Virus record (IMG/VR): IMGVR_UViG_3300043427_000906
Span: 1 to 60,217 of that record
Strand: one strand, 5' to 3'
Length of the DNA stretch: 60,217 bases
Source of the DNA: a virus
Position 1 is the first letter of the stretch. Each line of letters begins with the position of its first letter. Below the pieces are notes generated by a model, which was given only the letters and a program-made list of their open reading frames with translations, was not told the origin of the DNA and searched no databases. Below are positions 37,501 to 46,237 of the stretch, one piece after another. The translations under genes were made by a program, and so were the position numbers.

Positions 37501-40500
37501 GGAGGCTGTGGCACATAGCAGTGGAATGGTTTATCAAGATGGATCATTTAACCCCCGAACTGGCGTGGTTGAGGTAGCCCCTAGCTTTGGTCAGGAAGGC
37601 GCCAACTATTTCTCAAGTATTAATATCGGAGGTAAGCCAGTTGATTTTAAAGTTGATTACGATACCAATAAAAGATATTCAGCTGATGGCAAATTAATTC
37701 AAGGTCAGCCTACAGATGTTGAGCAAAGATTATCTGATACAATGGGTGATGCTGAGTTTATGGATAAGGTTGCAGCTGCACAGAAGTCATTAGAGAAGAC
37801 TGGTGTATCTATTAATGTAATAGATAATGCCGATGAGTATGATAGAATAACTGGAGAGGTCGGGGGACAAAAGGGGACTGAAGGTATCTTCGTATCTGAT
37901 GATGGAAAGATTTATATCAACAAAGCAAAATTAGAAAAAGGAATTACAGACGGGTTAGTTGTGTGGCATGAGGCCGCACACCCTGTAGTTAATATCGTAA
38001 GAAATACTAACAGATCTTTATTTGATAGTGTAGTTAATGGTGTAAAAGAATTAGCTAAGACAAATAAGGATGTCGCTGATGCGCTTGCTTGGGCAGAGAA
38101 AGAATACCAAGGACAAGAGACAGTAAATGATGAGGCTGTGGTAGAAGTAATCGCCAGAGTAGCTGATGGTATTATTGATTTGAATCAGGTACCTACTGGA
38201 TTCAAGCAGTCATTGATTGATTTGATTAATAAGATGGCTAAGGCTTTAGGTCTTGGTCAGATCGTAAATGATACAGATGTTGCTGCGATTAAGAAACTTG
38301 CAGGCGATGTAGCCAATTCACTTACAACTGGTAGAGATATATCAGAAGTAGTAGGCGCCGAGAATGTAAAAGAATACAACGCAAGTATACCAGATACTAA
38401 ACAGGCGTTTAACAACAAAAATGTACAAGCTAGATTTTCTACAGATTATTTTGAAGACTCAAATGACTTTACTAAGCTTGAAGAAGATGGGTTTATTGTA
38501 CATAACTCAAACATTAATGACTTCAATGGAGAGACTGTAGTAATACACAATCCAGATAGTTTTGCTTCTGGTAATATAAAGTTTAGAGATAAAGACTTGG
38601 TTAAAGGTGAAGGTGGTGTATACTTTGTTCTAATGTTTGGTGATGTATGGGCTTCTAGTAAGGCAGAAACCGCTAATCAGATGGCTGGTCTTATTAATAC
38701 TTCATTAAAAGAGTCTACTGATGGTAAGGCGAGAGTTGTTCTTGTAAAGGGAGATCCCAGTAAAAATCTTACTAGTGTAAAAGGGGCTAAGGCTTTGATG
38801 GGCGTTATGGAGATATTAGCTGATGATGGATTAATACCTCTGTCAGCTTTCCGTAAAGCATTAACTGCGGCTGGTAAGAAGTATGGTGTAGAGTTTGATG
38901 GAAGAAGTGATGCTAAATCTATACACAAAGACATTCAAGATAAGTTCATGAATGTATCTAACTCTTCATTCGAAAAAAGAGGAGATTTTGTAAAAGATGT
39001 AATTGACGAGATTGCAAAGCAGGATGTATTATCTAAAGATGATATTGCCAAGATAGCTGAGTCTATCGGAGCCAAACGTAAGATGACTAAATTTTCTAAG
39101 GCTAGTATTATAGATTCAGTTTCATTTGCTACTACAGAAAGAATGCTTCGAGATGTACCTAACTCACATGCCTATGCGGTAATCGAAACATCTTCTCCTG
39201 TAACTATTAAAGAAGATGGTAGACACGAGTCTTATCCTTGGCATATTGTTACCGAGGATGGAAGCAGGCCAAAGATTTATATATTAAATGAAAGACCTTA
39301 CTTTAATGATGCATTTATTGCAGCAAAGAATACAGAGAAGGTTAAGGCTGGTGAAAGATTTGAAGATGTTTCTCGCGCTGGTCTTGCGCAGCGTGGTATG
39401 GGGCTTGCTAAGATTGACATGCGTGAGCCATCTAAAGTACAAGCTTCAAAAGGCGGCCGCAATCTAGTTGCTGATGCTGGGCTAAATAAAGAAATGACCA
39501 GTGACGATCAAGGTAATTATGTTTTCTATCACTATTCTGGTTCTAAGATTAAATCTATTGATCCTAAAAAGTTTGGTAAGAACTTAGCTACTGGGAAGGA
39601 CGAGCGTCCCGGTGTTGGCATCTCTATGTATTACACCAGACCTGATATTAAAGAGGCTAATGTGCCATCTGAGTTTGGGTATGTAGTACGTATCCCAGAA
39701 AATCAAGTATATCCTTTTAATGAGGACCCGCTAGATTTATTACCAGAAGCAGAGAAACAATTTAAAAAGCAATACCCCGGACAGGCTTTTGATTTTAATA
39801 AGCAGGTAGGGTTTGTTACCAAGGTTGCGGCAGATCGGGGGTACCCAATGACCGTAGCTGAATGGAATATTAAGGGACGTAAGGTATTAAGAGCACAGAC
39901 TACTGAGGCAATCAAGCCTGAGGTTTATCAAGAGAAGGTATTCCAAGATGGATATCAGGTTACTAAGACTACTTCCGAACTGGAATTTAAGCCTAACGCT
40001 AAGCGCAGACAAGCTTCTGTTGGTGGAAGAGACTTAGATCAAAGACTAAAGAACTTCGTTGATGGTGAAAGAGCTAAAGGTACCAGTGACGCCGACATTG
40101 AGCGTGCTATTAGAAATAGATTCCCTCTTATTGATCAGCAGAGAATGAACACAATCATGGGAATGCCAACAGTTGCTGAGCCTACTCCAGAAGAGAAGCT
40201 TGCAACAGTGGTACAACCAGAGGGTGAGGAAAGAACAAGAGGAATGGAGAAAAGGTTTGGTGATCTGGATGAGGACACAGCAAGAAAGATTGAAGACGAA
40301 GCAAAGACATATTTTGCACAGACTAATAAGCAGACAGAGAAGGCGGCTGAAGAGTTTATGAAGGGTAAGCCAGTTGAATATATGGCTGATTATGTGGTAT
40401 CTAATCCTAATATACCCGGAGCTGTCAATGTTTGGATGGCGGCTACTACTGCTAAGAACTTAGGCAAGGAGATAGAGGCGGCTAAGAAAGCTGGAGATAT

Positions 40501-42709
40501 GAATAGAGTAGAGACGCTTTCAACAATGAGAGCTAATATCTACAATCACTTTGCATCTAAGGCTACAGAGATTGGTCAGACTATTCAGGCATTCGTATCA
40601 TTCAAGGACGATCCTGCTGCTAACCAGTTCATGTTCAATAAGATACTAAAGCAACTGGAGGATAAGGGTGTTACTGGTTTAAGCGATGCACAGAAGGTAG
40701 AGATTAAAAAGATGTTGGATGATGTGTCGACTGCTGCTGCTGGTCTTCCAAAAGACATGGCGATTACTAAGCTGTCACACTATCTTGGTAAGCTTACGCC
40801 GATCAGTGCGTTTGATATTATGCAGGCTATGTGGTATGCAAAGATCCTATCTGGTATTACGACACAGTCTAAGAACTTCTTCGCCAACATGGTGAATACA
40901 TTCATAGAGGTGCCAGTCGTTGCTATGAGAATGTCTGTGCAGACTGGTAGCTTACAGCCTATATTCTATGCGATGAAGGGATTAGGTGGCGGTACACTTA
41001 AGGGGTTAGTAAAGGCTGGCGATATATTAAAGTCTGGTGTTACATCAAAGTCTGAAGATAAGTTTTTTAATAATGATAATCTACTAGAGTACTTTACTTG
41101 GTCTGATACAAAAATTGGTAAAGGATTTGGTGGTGCTGTTGGTAAGATATTAGACTTCCCTCTGTTCTTTGAGACGAGCCCACGAGCACTCAAGTTTGTA
41201 GGACGTTCTCTGACTGCATCCGATGCCCTGTTCTCTACAGCTAACCAAGAAGCAGTTGCTAATATGTTAGCATTTGCTCAAGCTAAGCAAGAGGGATTGA
41301 AGGGTAATGTTTATAATAGAGTACAGCAGATTCTTAATAATACTAAGCAGTCTGTTGTAGATGCTAAAGCGCAAGCTACACAAGAAGGGTTCAAGCCCGG
41401 TACAGTTCAACATAAGAGAAGGGTGATAGAGATTGTGAATCAGAAAAGAGGTGAGGAAATTGTTGCTAAGGCTGAAGAGATGGGTAAGCGTGCAACACTT
41501 ACTAACGAGCCAGAAGGATTTACTAGGGGTATATACCTGATGGCAACCAAGATACAAGAGACTATGCCGATATCAAAAGTTATGATACCATTTACACGTA
41601 TCGTTGCTAATGTATCAGAGATGATGATAAACTTCTCTCCTGCTGGTACATATCGAGCAGTGACTGGTATTAAGAACCCTAAGTTTAGTTTTAAATTTAC
41701 GCCAAGCGGTGATAATAAATTAACCAAGGATCAGCGAGCTGACTTGTTTATTAAATCTATGATTGGTATCACAACGTTAACGGTTCTGGCTAATAATATT
41801 GGTGATGAAGAGGATGACTGGTTTGATATAACAGCCGGTGGCCCTACAGACTTTGCTAAGAAGTATGAATTAATGAAGGGGGGATGGAGACCATATACCA
41901 TCACAATGAAAGATGGTACAAAGATTAGCTATGCTGAATGGCCTATAGCTGGAGCATTATCTGCACTTGGTACTGTGTTAGATGTTGATAGATATGGTAA
42001 CGTAGAAGATTTAGAGTGGATAGATAAAATGGTTGTAGGTGCTTCTGGATATATGTCTGCTATCTATGACAAGTCGCTACTTAAAGGTATATCTGACTTC
42101 GTGGATATTTTTAGACCTACTGGAAAATATGGAGCTGGATCTGATGACTTTATCAAAAGAACAGTAGAGAATACTACCAAGTTTGGAGCACAGCAAGCTA
42201 AGGCGATAACACTATCTAACTTTTCACAGCAGGCATTAAAACTTACTGACGAATATAAAGACAATCCTATCAAGGAAGCAAAGGGTGCAGAGGTATTTTA
42301 CAGGGATATCCCACTTATCAATGATGGGCTAAACCCAATTGTGGATGTATTTGGCGATCCAGTTACCTACGCAACTACAGAAAGGTTACTACCTTGGATG
42401 AGTGTTAGTGATGAGAAAAAAGATCAGGTGCTTGCTTATCTAAATCGCAATAATGTATTTGTTGGGATGGCTAAGGAAAGGACGATGATTAATTTAGACA
42501 ATGGTGAAGAAAGGAAGATGACACGCCAAGAGTTGTATGAATATAGAAAACTTGCAGGTAAGTATACAAAAGATTTTTTATATGAAAATATTTCTACGTT
42601 GAAAGATATTAATGGAATGGAGAATGGTAAGGAGATGATGAAACAGGTAGTGTCAGACTTTACTTCTGCTGCAAGAGACAGGGCTTATGCAGAAATACTA
42701 ACTAAATAA
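34580..42709 (+). CDS. Giant multidomain internal virion protein, 2709 aa
   Basis: The start resembles helper-like PxSLFEAMKSKKLFLDE. A GIVxLG-type hydrophobic part is near residue 510. WHEAAHPVVNIV at about 1129 is an HExxH-like zinc metallopeptidase site, and the E is followed at a distance by EAVVEVIARVADG. A segment at about 1648-1720 (FYHYSGSKIKSIDPKKFG ... YYTRPD) resembles the polyvalent-protein/ART-like domains of large phage proteins. A hydrophobic helix (IGITTLTVLANNIG) lies at about 2393. Such chimeras are injected with DNA and act in the host. No RNA polymerase motif (DFDGD-like) was seen, unlike crAss phages. Confidence 0.75.
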   Translation: MPDPIKSLFEAMKSKKLFLDEADFKSQLSKDPQGVFNAVSDSKLFIDFNDFENTLGLKKKEPSPFIGPSSTQSFVDLPWNTSIKQPIVSQSQSLLPSVKSKSIERIESFSADTNDFFKAFQEDPKKFTDWASTAFPTISYDEIKKSKGEADKSFVDDAFIFRVSKAYEDKKNDIILQNSRTQRKNIEGTLQGNLTELSKVAGKDIQIPTTIEQAQQLIQELKPRPITDPVTKPAVDQYNKTLDGLKGNITGNLNAVIGSIVLRDMSARNPNVTPIEIGREVMKLTNPELFKQYEAAGGGKPYGGWGGISVRETPLYADDINRQMTQIGGEIMKMYGNKTAIERANLEEKVLQNKFTYGEQERVKNKIASALYQKGVKPTSASQDQINQIVESLPEEDKSFWKQAQEDNNVKLPSSGFGYSLKNGYSGVVTDAVKTLLTPLIPNKTREQALENLKSMSSSDVVGENPQEVSRFEALNKKKADGVITAQETTELEDLKGRVRVRTGLEKILDFAGGGVGQIVGLGTISAFTGGLSQARTVGGALKSLAFPSGGSKGISAAAYLMANEGNQKEAIRLFPDSDVKQAVASTAFNAIDMLVERLFPEEQVLTRTIKNDVVGQLSKISRDKISEQLVDNVAKQAARTIVRSGKELLKAPLQETAEEEIAMVLKDAIVQPILNPEFSKEGVTLKKIIETGEQAFWGAALLGAPKGLMALRDTRVPIETIWNTVSSPTEFINISNTINKMEKAGDITAEDAQEKRTIIAQGIKEYNSNPVVTGQVGKLSLKERQNYFARLMHEKTLENQMNSTTDDNVKADLQSKINDSKAQREKIFKNQVTVNEDNREMPAGMTEEAFNIKERLKTTQGLTDADFVAEPFTTEEDAADREALPQSQFGTEADLENTLKTGQFAMLTGMNPSAQPISKAGNKKLNERAKQWLIDKGFKPIEIFGKYDNSERSFFVPDMTREQAIEFAKEFGQEAVAHSSGMVYQDGSFNPRTGVVEVAPSFGQEGANYFSSINIGGKPVDFKVDYDTNKRYSADGKLIQGQPTDVEQRLSDTMGDAEFMDKVAAAQKSLEKTGVSINVIDNADEYDRITGEVGGQKGTEGIFVSDDGKIYINKAKLEKGITDGLVVWHEAAHPVVNIVRNTNRSLFDSVVNGVKELAKTNKDVADALAWAEKEYQGQETVNDEAVVEVIARVADGIIDLNQVPTGFKQSLIDLINKMAKALGLGQIVNDTDVAAIKKLAGDVANSLTTGRDISEVVGAENVKEYNASIPDTKQAFNNKNVQARFSTDYFEDSNDFTKLEEDGFIVHNSNINDFNGETVVIHNPDSFASGNIKFRDKDLVKGEGGVYFVLMFGDVWASSKAETANQMAGLINTSLKESTDGKARVVLVKGDPSKNLTSVKGAKALMGVMEILADDGLIPLSAFRKALTAAGKKYGVEFDGRSDAKSIHKDIQDKFMNVSNSSFEKRGDFVKDVIDEIAKQDVLSKDDIAKIAESIGAKRKMTKFSKASIIDSVSFATTERMLRDVPNSHAYAVIETSSPVTIKEDGRHESYPWHIVTEDGSRPKIYILNERPYFNDAFIAAKNTEKVKAGERFEDVSRAGLAQRGMGLAKIDMREPSKVQASKGGRNLVADAGLNKEMTSDDQGNYVFYHYSGSKIKSIDPKKFGKNLATGKDERPGVGISMYYTRPDIKEANVPSEFGYVVRIPENQVYPFNEDPLDLLPEAEKQFKKQYPGQAFDFNKQVGFVTKVAADRGYPMTVAEWNIKGRKVLRAQTTEAIKPEVYQEKVFQDGYQVTKTTSELEFKPNAKRRQASVGGRDLDQRLKNFVDGERAKGTSDADIERAIRNRFPLIDQQRMNTIMGMPTVAEPTPEEKLATVVQPEGEERTRGMEKRFGDLDEDTARKIEDEAKTYFAQTNKQTEKAAEEFMKGKPVEYMADYVVSNPNIPGAVNVWMAATTAKNLGKEIEAAKKAGDMNRVETLSTMRANIYNHFASKATEIGQTIQAFVSFKDDPAANQFMFNKILKQLEDKGVTGLSDAQKVEIKKMLDDVSTAAAGLPKDMAITKLSHYLGKLTPISAFDIMQAMWYAKILSGITTQSKNFFANMVNTFIEVPVVAMRMSVQTGSLQPIFYAMKGLGGGTLKGLVKAGDILKSGVTSKSEDKFFNNDNLLEYFTWSDTKIGKGFGGAVGKILDFPLFFETSPRALKFVGRSLTASDALFSTANQEAVANMLAFAQAKQEGLKGNVYNRVQQILNNTKQSVVDAKAQATQEGFKPGTVQHKRRVIEIVNQKRGEEIVAKAEEMGKRATLTNEPEGFTRGIYLMATKIQETMPISKVMIPFTRIVANVSEMMINFSPAGTYRAVTGIKNPKFSFKFTPSGDNKLTKDQRADLFIKSMIGITTLTVLANNIGDEEDDWFDITAGGPTDFAKKYELMKGGWRPYTITMKDGTKISYAEWPIAGALSALGTVLDVDRYGNVEDLEWIDKMVVGASGYMSAIYDKSLLKGISDFVDIFRPTGKYGAGSDDFIKRTVENTTKFGAQQAKAITLSNFSQQALKLTDEYKDNPIKEAKGAEVFYRDIPLINDGLNPIVDVFGDPVTYATTERLLPWMSVSDEKKDQVLAYLNRNNVFVGMAKERTMINLDNGEERKMTRQELYEYRKLAGKYTKDFLYENISTLKDINGMENGKEMMKQVVSDFTSAARDRAYAEILTK

Positions 42710-42710
42710 T

Positions 42711-43175
42711 ATGCAGATATCAAAACATCTATCACTGGCTGAGGTTAGTCGTAGCGAAACTGCTAAAAGAAGGGGGATCAATAATACTCCAAGCGGAGAG
42801 CATTTAGAAAACTTTAAGAAGCTGGCGGATAATGTGTTTGAAAAGATACGTGAGCATTTCGGTGCGCCTATTCATATCAGCTCTGGATACAGAAGCAAGG
42901 AATTAAATAAGGCTATCGGTGGATCTGCTACGTCACAGCACTGCAGTGGTGAGGCAATTGATATTGATATGGACGGTTCAGCAAATGGTGTAACCAATGC
43001 TCAGGTATTTAATTTTATTAAAGATAATCTTCAGTTCGATCAGCTTATCTGGGAGTTCGGGAGCGATACTAATCCAGACTGGGTACACGTATCGTATGAG
43101 TCCACAGGTAAGCAACGCAAGCAGATCCTAAAGGCGGTTAAGTCTGGTGGTAAAACTGCATACATCCCAATGTAA
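42711..43175 (+). CDS. Endolysin, M15 D,D-carboxypeptidase-type
   Basis: In this 154-residue protein ISSGYRSKELN (about residues 56-66), SQHCSGEAIDID (about 75-86) and WVHVSY (about 122-127) provide the His, Asp and His zinc ligands of peptidase M15 (VanY/Ply500 type). It should cut peptidoglycan cross-bridges. It has no signal peptide, so release depends on a holin, and the holin-like genes are 16 kb away on the same strand. Confidence 0.88.
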   Translation: MQISKHLSLAEVSRSETAKRRGINNTPSGEHLENFKKLADNVFEKIREHFGAPIHISSGYRSKELNKAIGGSATSQHCSGEAIDIDMDGSANGVTNAQVFNFIKDNLQFDQLIWEFGSDTNPDWVHVSYESTGKQRKQILKAVKSGGKTAYIPM

Positions 43176-43180
43176 ATTAT

Positions 43181-43188
43181 TAACTTTG
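43181..43188 (+). promoter_or_regulatory. -7 box TAACTTTG before the transglycosylase-like gene
   Basis: This matches TAnnTTTG and lies 5 bases before the ATG at 43193. The transcript would be almost leaderless. No TTTG is seen at the right distance, so support is partial. Confidence 0.35.
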
Positions 43189-43192
43189 TACA

Positions 43193-44047
43193 ATGGCACT
43201 ATTTGATGTTTTCGGAAATGGAGAAAAGGAGCTGGTAAGAAAGAAGGCTACCAAGCCACTACCTATGGGTACTGGTCAATCTCTTACAGACCTATCTAAA
43301 AAGTACGGGCAGCAACTAGGAATCAACCCTAACATGCTGGCATCCAGTTCTTTAGTAGAGGGTGTTAATGAGATGTTCGGGGGTAATAAATTCTCTGCCG
43401 CCTATGAATCAGCTATTGAAGCTGGTAAGGTAGATCCAAAAAAATACCCAGTTGATGCCTTCTATTTTGCAGGTCTAGATAACTTCGGGCCAATGGTTGG
43501 TAAGCTAAAGGGTAAGGGGTATCTTCCAAAGGATATGGATTTCCAAATCTATCCAGCGTGGAATGAATCTATTGAAAAGAACATTGCTAAGTTTGATAAG
43601 AAGGGGAATATTACAGAATATATAATGCCTAAGCAAATTGTAGAGGATGCATACTTCGGTACTGGCCAGACAAGGCAGAAGGCAGTGGGAGAAATTAATA
43701 AGATGCTAAAGGCTAAGGGCGTTGAGCCTAACCAGACTGTGGCATTTAAGAATGCGGATGATATGATCTTAGCTAAGGGTGCCTACCTGCGTGAGTTACA
43801 GGATGAGACACAGGCATATGCTAAGAAGAAAGGCATAACCCCGAGCCGCGAAGAATTAGACTATCTTACGATGTCTGCTTACAACGGCGGACCCGGAGCT
43901 ATGCAAGAGTTAGTGGATCAAATGAAAGCTGGAGAAAAAGAGGTGACTAAGAAAGGCGGTAAGCGCCAGCAGGTACATACTAACGTAGCCAAGAGAATGG
44001 GTTATATGGGTTACATGAGTGACCTATTCAGCGAACCAAATCGTTGA
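43193..44047 (+). CDS. Lytic transglycosylase-like virion protein
   Basis: In this 284-residue protein INPNMLASSSLVEGVNEMFG (about residues 42-61) carries a Glu at the place of the SLT catalytic residue, and LDYLTMSAYNGGPGAMQELV (about 222-241) matches the AYNaGpg motif of SLT domains. It may open peptidoglycan during DNA entry or help lysis. Its end overlaps the convergent CAP-domain gene by 24 bases. Confidence 0.7.
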   Translation: MALFDVFGNGEKELVRKKATKPLPMGTGQSLTDLSKKYGQQLGINPNMLASSSLVEGVNEMFGGNKFSAAYESAIEAGKVDPKKYPVDAFYFAGLDNFGPMVGKLKGKGYLPKDMDFQIYPAWNESIEKNIAKFDKKGNITEYIMPKQIVEDAYFGTGQTRQKAVGEINKMLKAKGVEPNQTVAFKNADDMILAKGAYLRELQDETQAYAKKKGITPSREELDYLTMSAYNGGPGAMQELVDQMKAGEKEVTKKGGKRQQVHTNVAKRMGYMGYMSDLFSEPNR

Positions 44048-44518
44048 TACATTCTTATAGATACTCACACCCATCTTTGTAAAGGGTTTACTCCATCCAT
44101 CTTCTAGTATAACTTTTTTATGTGGTATAGACTTTAACCACCACTTGAGTGCATCCTCTGGGCGCATCTCCCACTTCGAAGGGAAGTTCATTACCGCTAT
44201 CTCATACCCTATCGCATCCATACCAAGTAATTCTTTCGGCTTACTGTACATGATATCCCATTTATTATTCTTGCCTTCTGGTATACAACCGCCAGTCCAT
44301 CTCTTGGAGTAGGACCATGTGTGTAGGCTACAGGGATTATCTTCTTTGAAATTAAAGAATAGATCAATGCTGTGCGTCTCTGCTACATAGGATAAAGAAT
44401 CGCTATAGGCTAGTCTTGTTTTGCCTTGGCTGATTCTATATTCGTTTACTAAATTAAAAAGCCTGATCTCCTCAGGCTCTCTTTCATGTAAGAATAAAAA
44501 TATTAGTGGTAGTATCAT
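44024..44518 (-). CDS. CAP/SCP-domain secreted protein
   Basis: In this 164-residue protein a very short hydrophobic N-terminus (MILPLIFLFL) may be a signal. FNLVNEYRISQGKTRLAYSD (about residues 21-40) and ETHSIDLFFN (about 47-56) are the first blocks of the CAP family. HTWSYSKRW near 66 provides the second His region. Function of phage CAP proteins is unknown. It is the last gene of the minus-strand early arm and overlaps the convergent transglycosylase-like gene tail to tail. Confidence 0.7.
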   Translation of the reverse strand: MILPLIFLFLHEREPEEIRLFNLVNEYRISQGKTRLAYSDSLSYVAETHSIDLFFNFKEDNPCSLHTWSYSKRWTGGCIPEGKNNKWDIMYSKPKELLGMDAIGYEIAVMNFPSKWEMRPEDALKWWLKSIPHKKVILEDGWSKPFTKMGVSIYKNVSTIWFAE

Positions 44519-44643
44519 GGCTGGTTTATTATGTCTTCTAATTCTTTTAATGTCTGTCCGAGAACAATCCCTATTTTAAGTGAGTCCCCTGACTGCACTG
44601 CCTGTGCTAGTGCGATATAGATTTTTTTTAATTCATCTTTCAT
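44515..44643 (-). CDS. Small helical protein, 42 aa
   Basis: MKDELKKIYIALAQ to DIINQP, predicted helix-rich. The stop overlaps the ATG of the CAP gene (ATGA), and the start lies within the end of the gene upstream. Too short to assign. Confidence 0.55.
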   Translation of the reverse strand: MKDELKKIYIALAQAVQSGDSLKIGIVLGQTLKELEDIINQP

Positions 44644-44851
44644 AGTATTGTTTATAATATTTAAATGACATGTACCCATTATAGCCTGTGCTTAAGTTAT
44701 CATAACTGAACATATACTTGGTCTTGTTCATGCCAGTTACTACAAGCTTATCACCCTTGAACATAAATGTCTGGCCTCTATATACTGGTGAGGCAACCAT
44801 AACTGGATTATCCATACTAGGTTCGCCTGAGAATAGTGTTTCTATTATCAT
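44633..44851 (-). CDS. Hypothetical protein, 72 aa
   Basis: Beta-rich (VYRGQTFMFKGDKLVVTGM) with a Tyr-rich end. The ATG overlaps the upstream stop (ATGA). No family recognised. Confidence 0.6.
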   Translation of the reverse strand: MIIETLFSGEPSMDNPVMVASPVYRGQTFMFKGDKLVVTGMNKTKYMFSYDNLSTGYNGYMSFKYYKQYYER

Positions 44852-45039
44852 CTGTTTTTAGTTGGTGTTCTAATAGCGGTTACTGATCCTACCTTATCTA
44901 CTTTGATGTCTTTAAATCCTAAAGTAGCGCCGCAGTTGCATTTAAACTTTGCCTTATGGATATCATTATCCCATACATACTCTTTAATCTCAGCGCCACA
45001 TTTACATTTGTAGGTTCTTGGGATTAGTTTATTCCTCAT
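44848..45039 (-). CDS. Small zinc-ribbon protein, 63 aa
   Basis: CKCG (residues 12-15) and CNCG (about 34-37) form a four-Cys zinc site with about 18 residues between the pairs. It starts inside the end of the dNMP kinase gene. It could bind nucleic acid or a protein partner. Confidence 0.65.
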   Translation of the reverse strand: MRNKLIPRTYKCKCGAEIKEYVWDNDIHKAKFKCNCGATLGFKDIKVDKVGSVTAIRTPTKNR

Positions 45040-45754
45040 TGCGTCTTCTTTTAATCATCTCCATAACAATGGAAACGCTTTGGTTAAGCGATACAATATC
45101 TGATGCGTTAAATATCTTGTAATCAAAATCCCAGTTGTCTAATGCAGTCTCCGATGGATGGTCGTTCACTGGCTTTACCCCCGGTCTGTCGATACGTATA
45201 ATTACTCCGCCTCTATCTTTAATCGCCTGTGCCTCATTAGGGAACCTGCAATCAGTAAATATCCAGTTCTGATCAGACATCACTGGAGATCCGTTTGCAT
45301 CATATCCAAATACTTCTGGTTTATATCGGGCCATAACTGCGTTTACCCATGCATTAGGATGAAGGCCGTCACGTATAGCATCAGTACCTAGTTTTTGTAA
45401 GAAGTCTCTTACAGTCATTGGTGTTTGTGTATCTGTCCAATCTTCTACATGCCCGTCATAATATTCACCGAATGTTCTTACTGTTTTATTCCATTCAGGT
45501 CCAAGATTAGTTTTCTTAAACTCCTGATCCTCAAATTTATCTATGGATATACCAGTCAATATGCTGGCTATCTTTTTTAATGGGCCAGAGAATTTTTTAA
45601 TCTGCCAGTTTGATTTCATCTCCAGTATAAAGGATTGACTGTCGTGTGTAACTTCTTCTAATGCAATATCCTTATCCTTCATACAGCAGTATTGTATGAG
45701 CTTAGCGGTTAGGTCTTTCCCCGAACCGGCGTATCCTGATAATCCTATAATCAT
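45029..45754 (-). CDS. Deoxynucleoside monophosphate kinase
   Basis: In this 241-residue protein GLSGYAGSGKDLTAK (about residues 4-18) is a P-loop. RDFLQKLGTDAIRDGLHPNAWVNAV (about 118-142) and the late FTDCRFPNEAQAI (about 168-180) are the family blocks of phage dNMP kinases (T4 gp1-like). It phosphorylates dNMPs released from host DNA for phage replication. It lies downstream of a structured intergenic element. Confidence 0.85.
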   Translation of the reverse strand: MIIGLSGYAGSGKDLTAKLIQYCCMKDKDIALEEVTHDSQSFILEMKSNWQIKKFSGPLKKIASILTGISIDKFEDQEFKKTNLGPEWNKTVRTFGEYYDGHVEDWTDTQTPMTVRDFLQKLGTDAIRDGLHPNAWVNAVMARYKPEVFGYDANGSPVMSDQNWIFTDCRFPNEAQAIKDRGGVIIRIDRPGVKPVNDHPSETALDNWDFDYKIFNASDIVSLNQSVSIVMEMIKRRRNEE

Positions 45755-45774
45755 AGTATAAATTTAAAAAAGAG

Positions 45775-45847
45775 GGAAGGCATACAGGTACATCCGCGAT
45801 GTAGCATTTGCCGTAGCGTTCCGGCTTGCTCTGACTCTCCTCCCCGG
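45775..45847 (-). ncRNA. Structured intergenic element with outer stem GGGGAGG/CCTTCCC
   Basis: It begins 9 bases after the stop codon of the gene at 45853. A 7-bp outer stem encloses GCCG/CGGC (8-nt loop) and TACATC/GATGTA hairpins, a three-way layout of tRNA-like size. TCTTTTTT follows the 3' strand, so terminator activity is possible too. Like the other elements on this strand it stands exactly between two genes. Confidence 0.55.
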
Positions 45848-45852
45848 GTTAA

Positions 45853-46083
45853 TTAAAACGGTAACTTCTCTTCTGCTGTTGCAGGAGCAGGAGTATACAC
45901 CTGAAGATAAGGCTTACCCTCCTTACTCTTGCGCAAGGTTACATTAACCCAACCCTTCTCGTTTAGGTTGTCTGTCAGCTTTTGAATGTCATCAGCTGTG
46001 AATCCAATACGGGTTTCTAGTTCTCCAAACTTGTTGGTTGCTTCTGTTGTACGTCCTACGTACACTTTGTCTGTGTTTGCCAT
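45853..46083 (-). CDS. Small protein with an SSB-like C-terminal tip, 76 aa
   Basis: The first 55 residues are beta-rich (IGFTADDIQKLTDNLNEKGW then VNVTLRKSKEGKPYLQVY). The end PAPATAEEKLPF is a short flexible linker and an acidic tip resembling the DDxxPF end by which SSBs dock replication proteins. Lying beside resolvase-like and primase-helicase genes, it may bind ssDNA or a replication partner. This is inferred. Confidence 0.6.
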   Translation of the reverse strand: MANTDKVYVGRTTEATNKFGELETRIGFTADDIQKLTDNLNEKGWVNVTLRKSKEGKPYLQVYTPAPATAEEKLPF

Positions 46084-46084
46084 G

Positions 46085-46237
46085 TTACTTGGTTTTAAAA
46101 TTGGTTAAAATTGTTAATGTGTATTTGTAAATTCCTAGTTCAATGTAAAGTTCTTTCTCATGTATGTGCCAGACTATTGCAAATACTGGGAAGATAATAA
46201 ACTCTTTGTGTTTTTCTGTGGTTGCGGTGATGGTCAT
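46085..46237 (-). CDS. Small protein with hydrophobic segment, 50 aa
   Basis: MTITATTEKHKEF is followed by IIFPVFAIVW and an amphipathic rest. It overlaps the resolvase-like gene stop (ATGA). Function unknown. Confidence 0.5.
   Translation of the reverse strand: MTITATTEKHKEFIIFPVFAIVWHIHEKELYIELGIYKYTLTILTNFKTK

Noticed and set aside
34580-42709. Virion RNA polymerase of the crAss-like type
   Set aside because: The size and position invite this call, but no DFDGD-like catalytic loop or related motif is visible.
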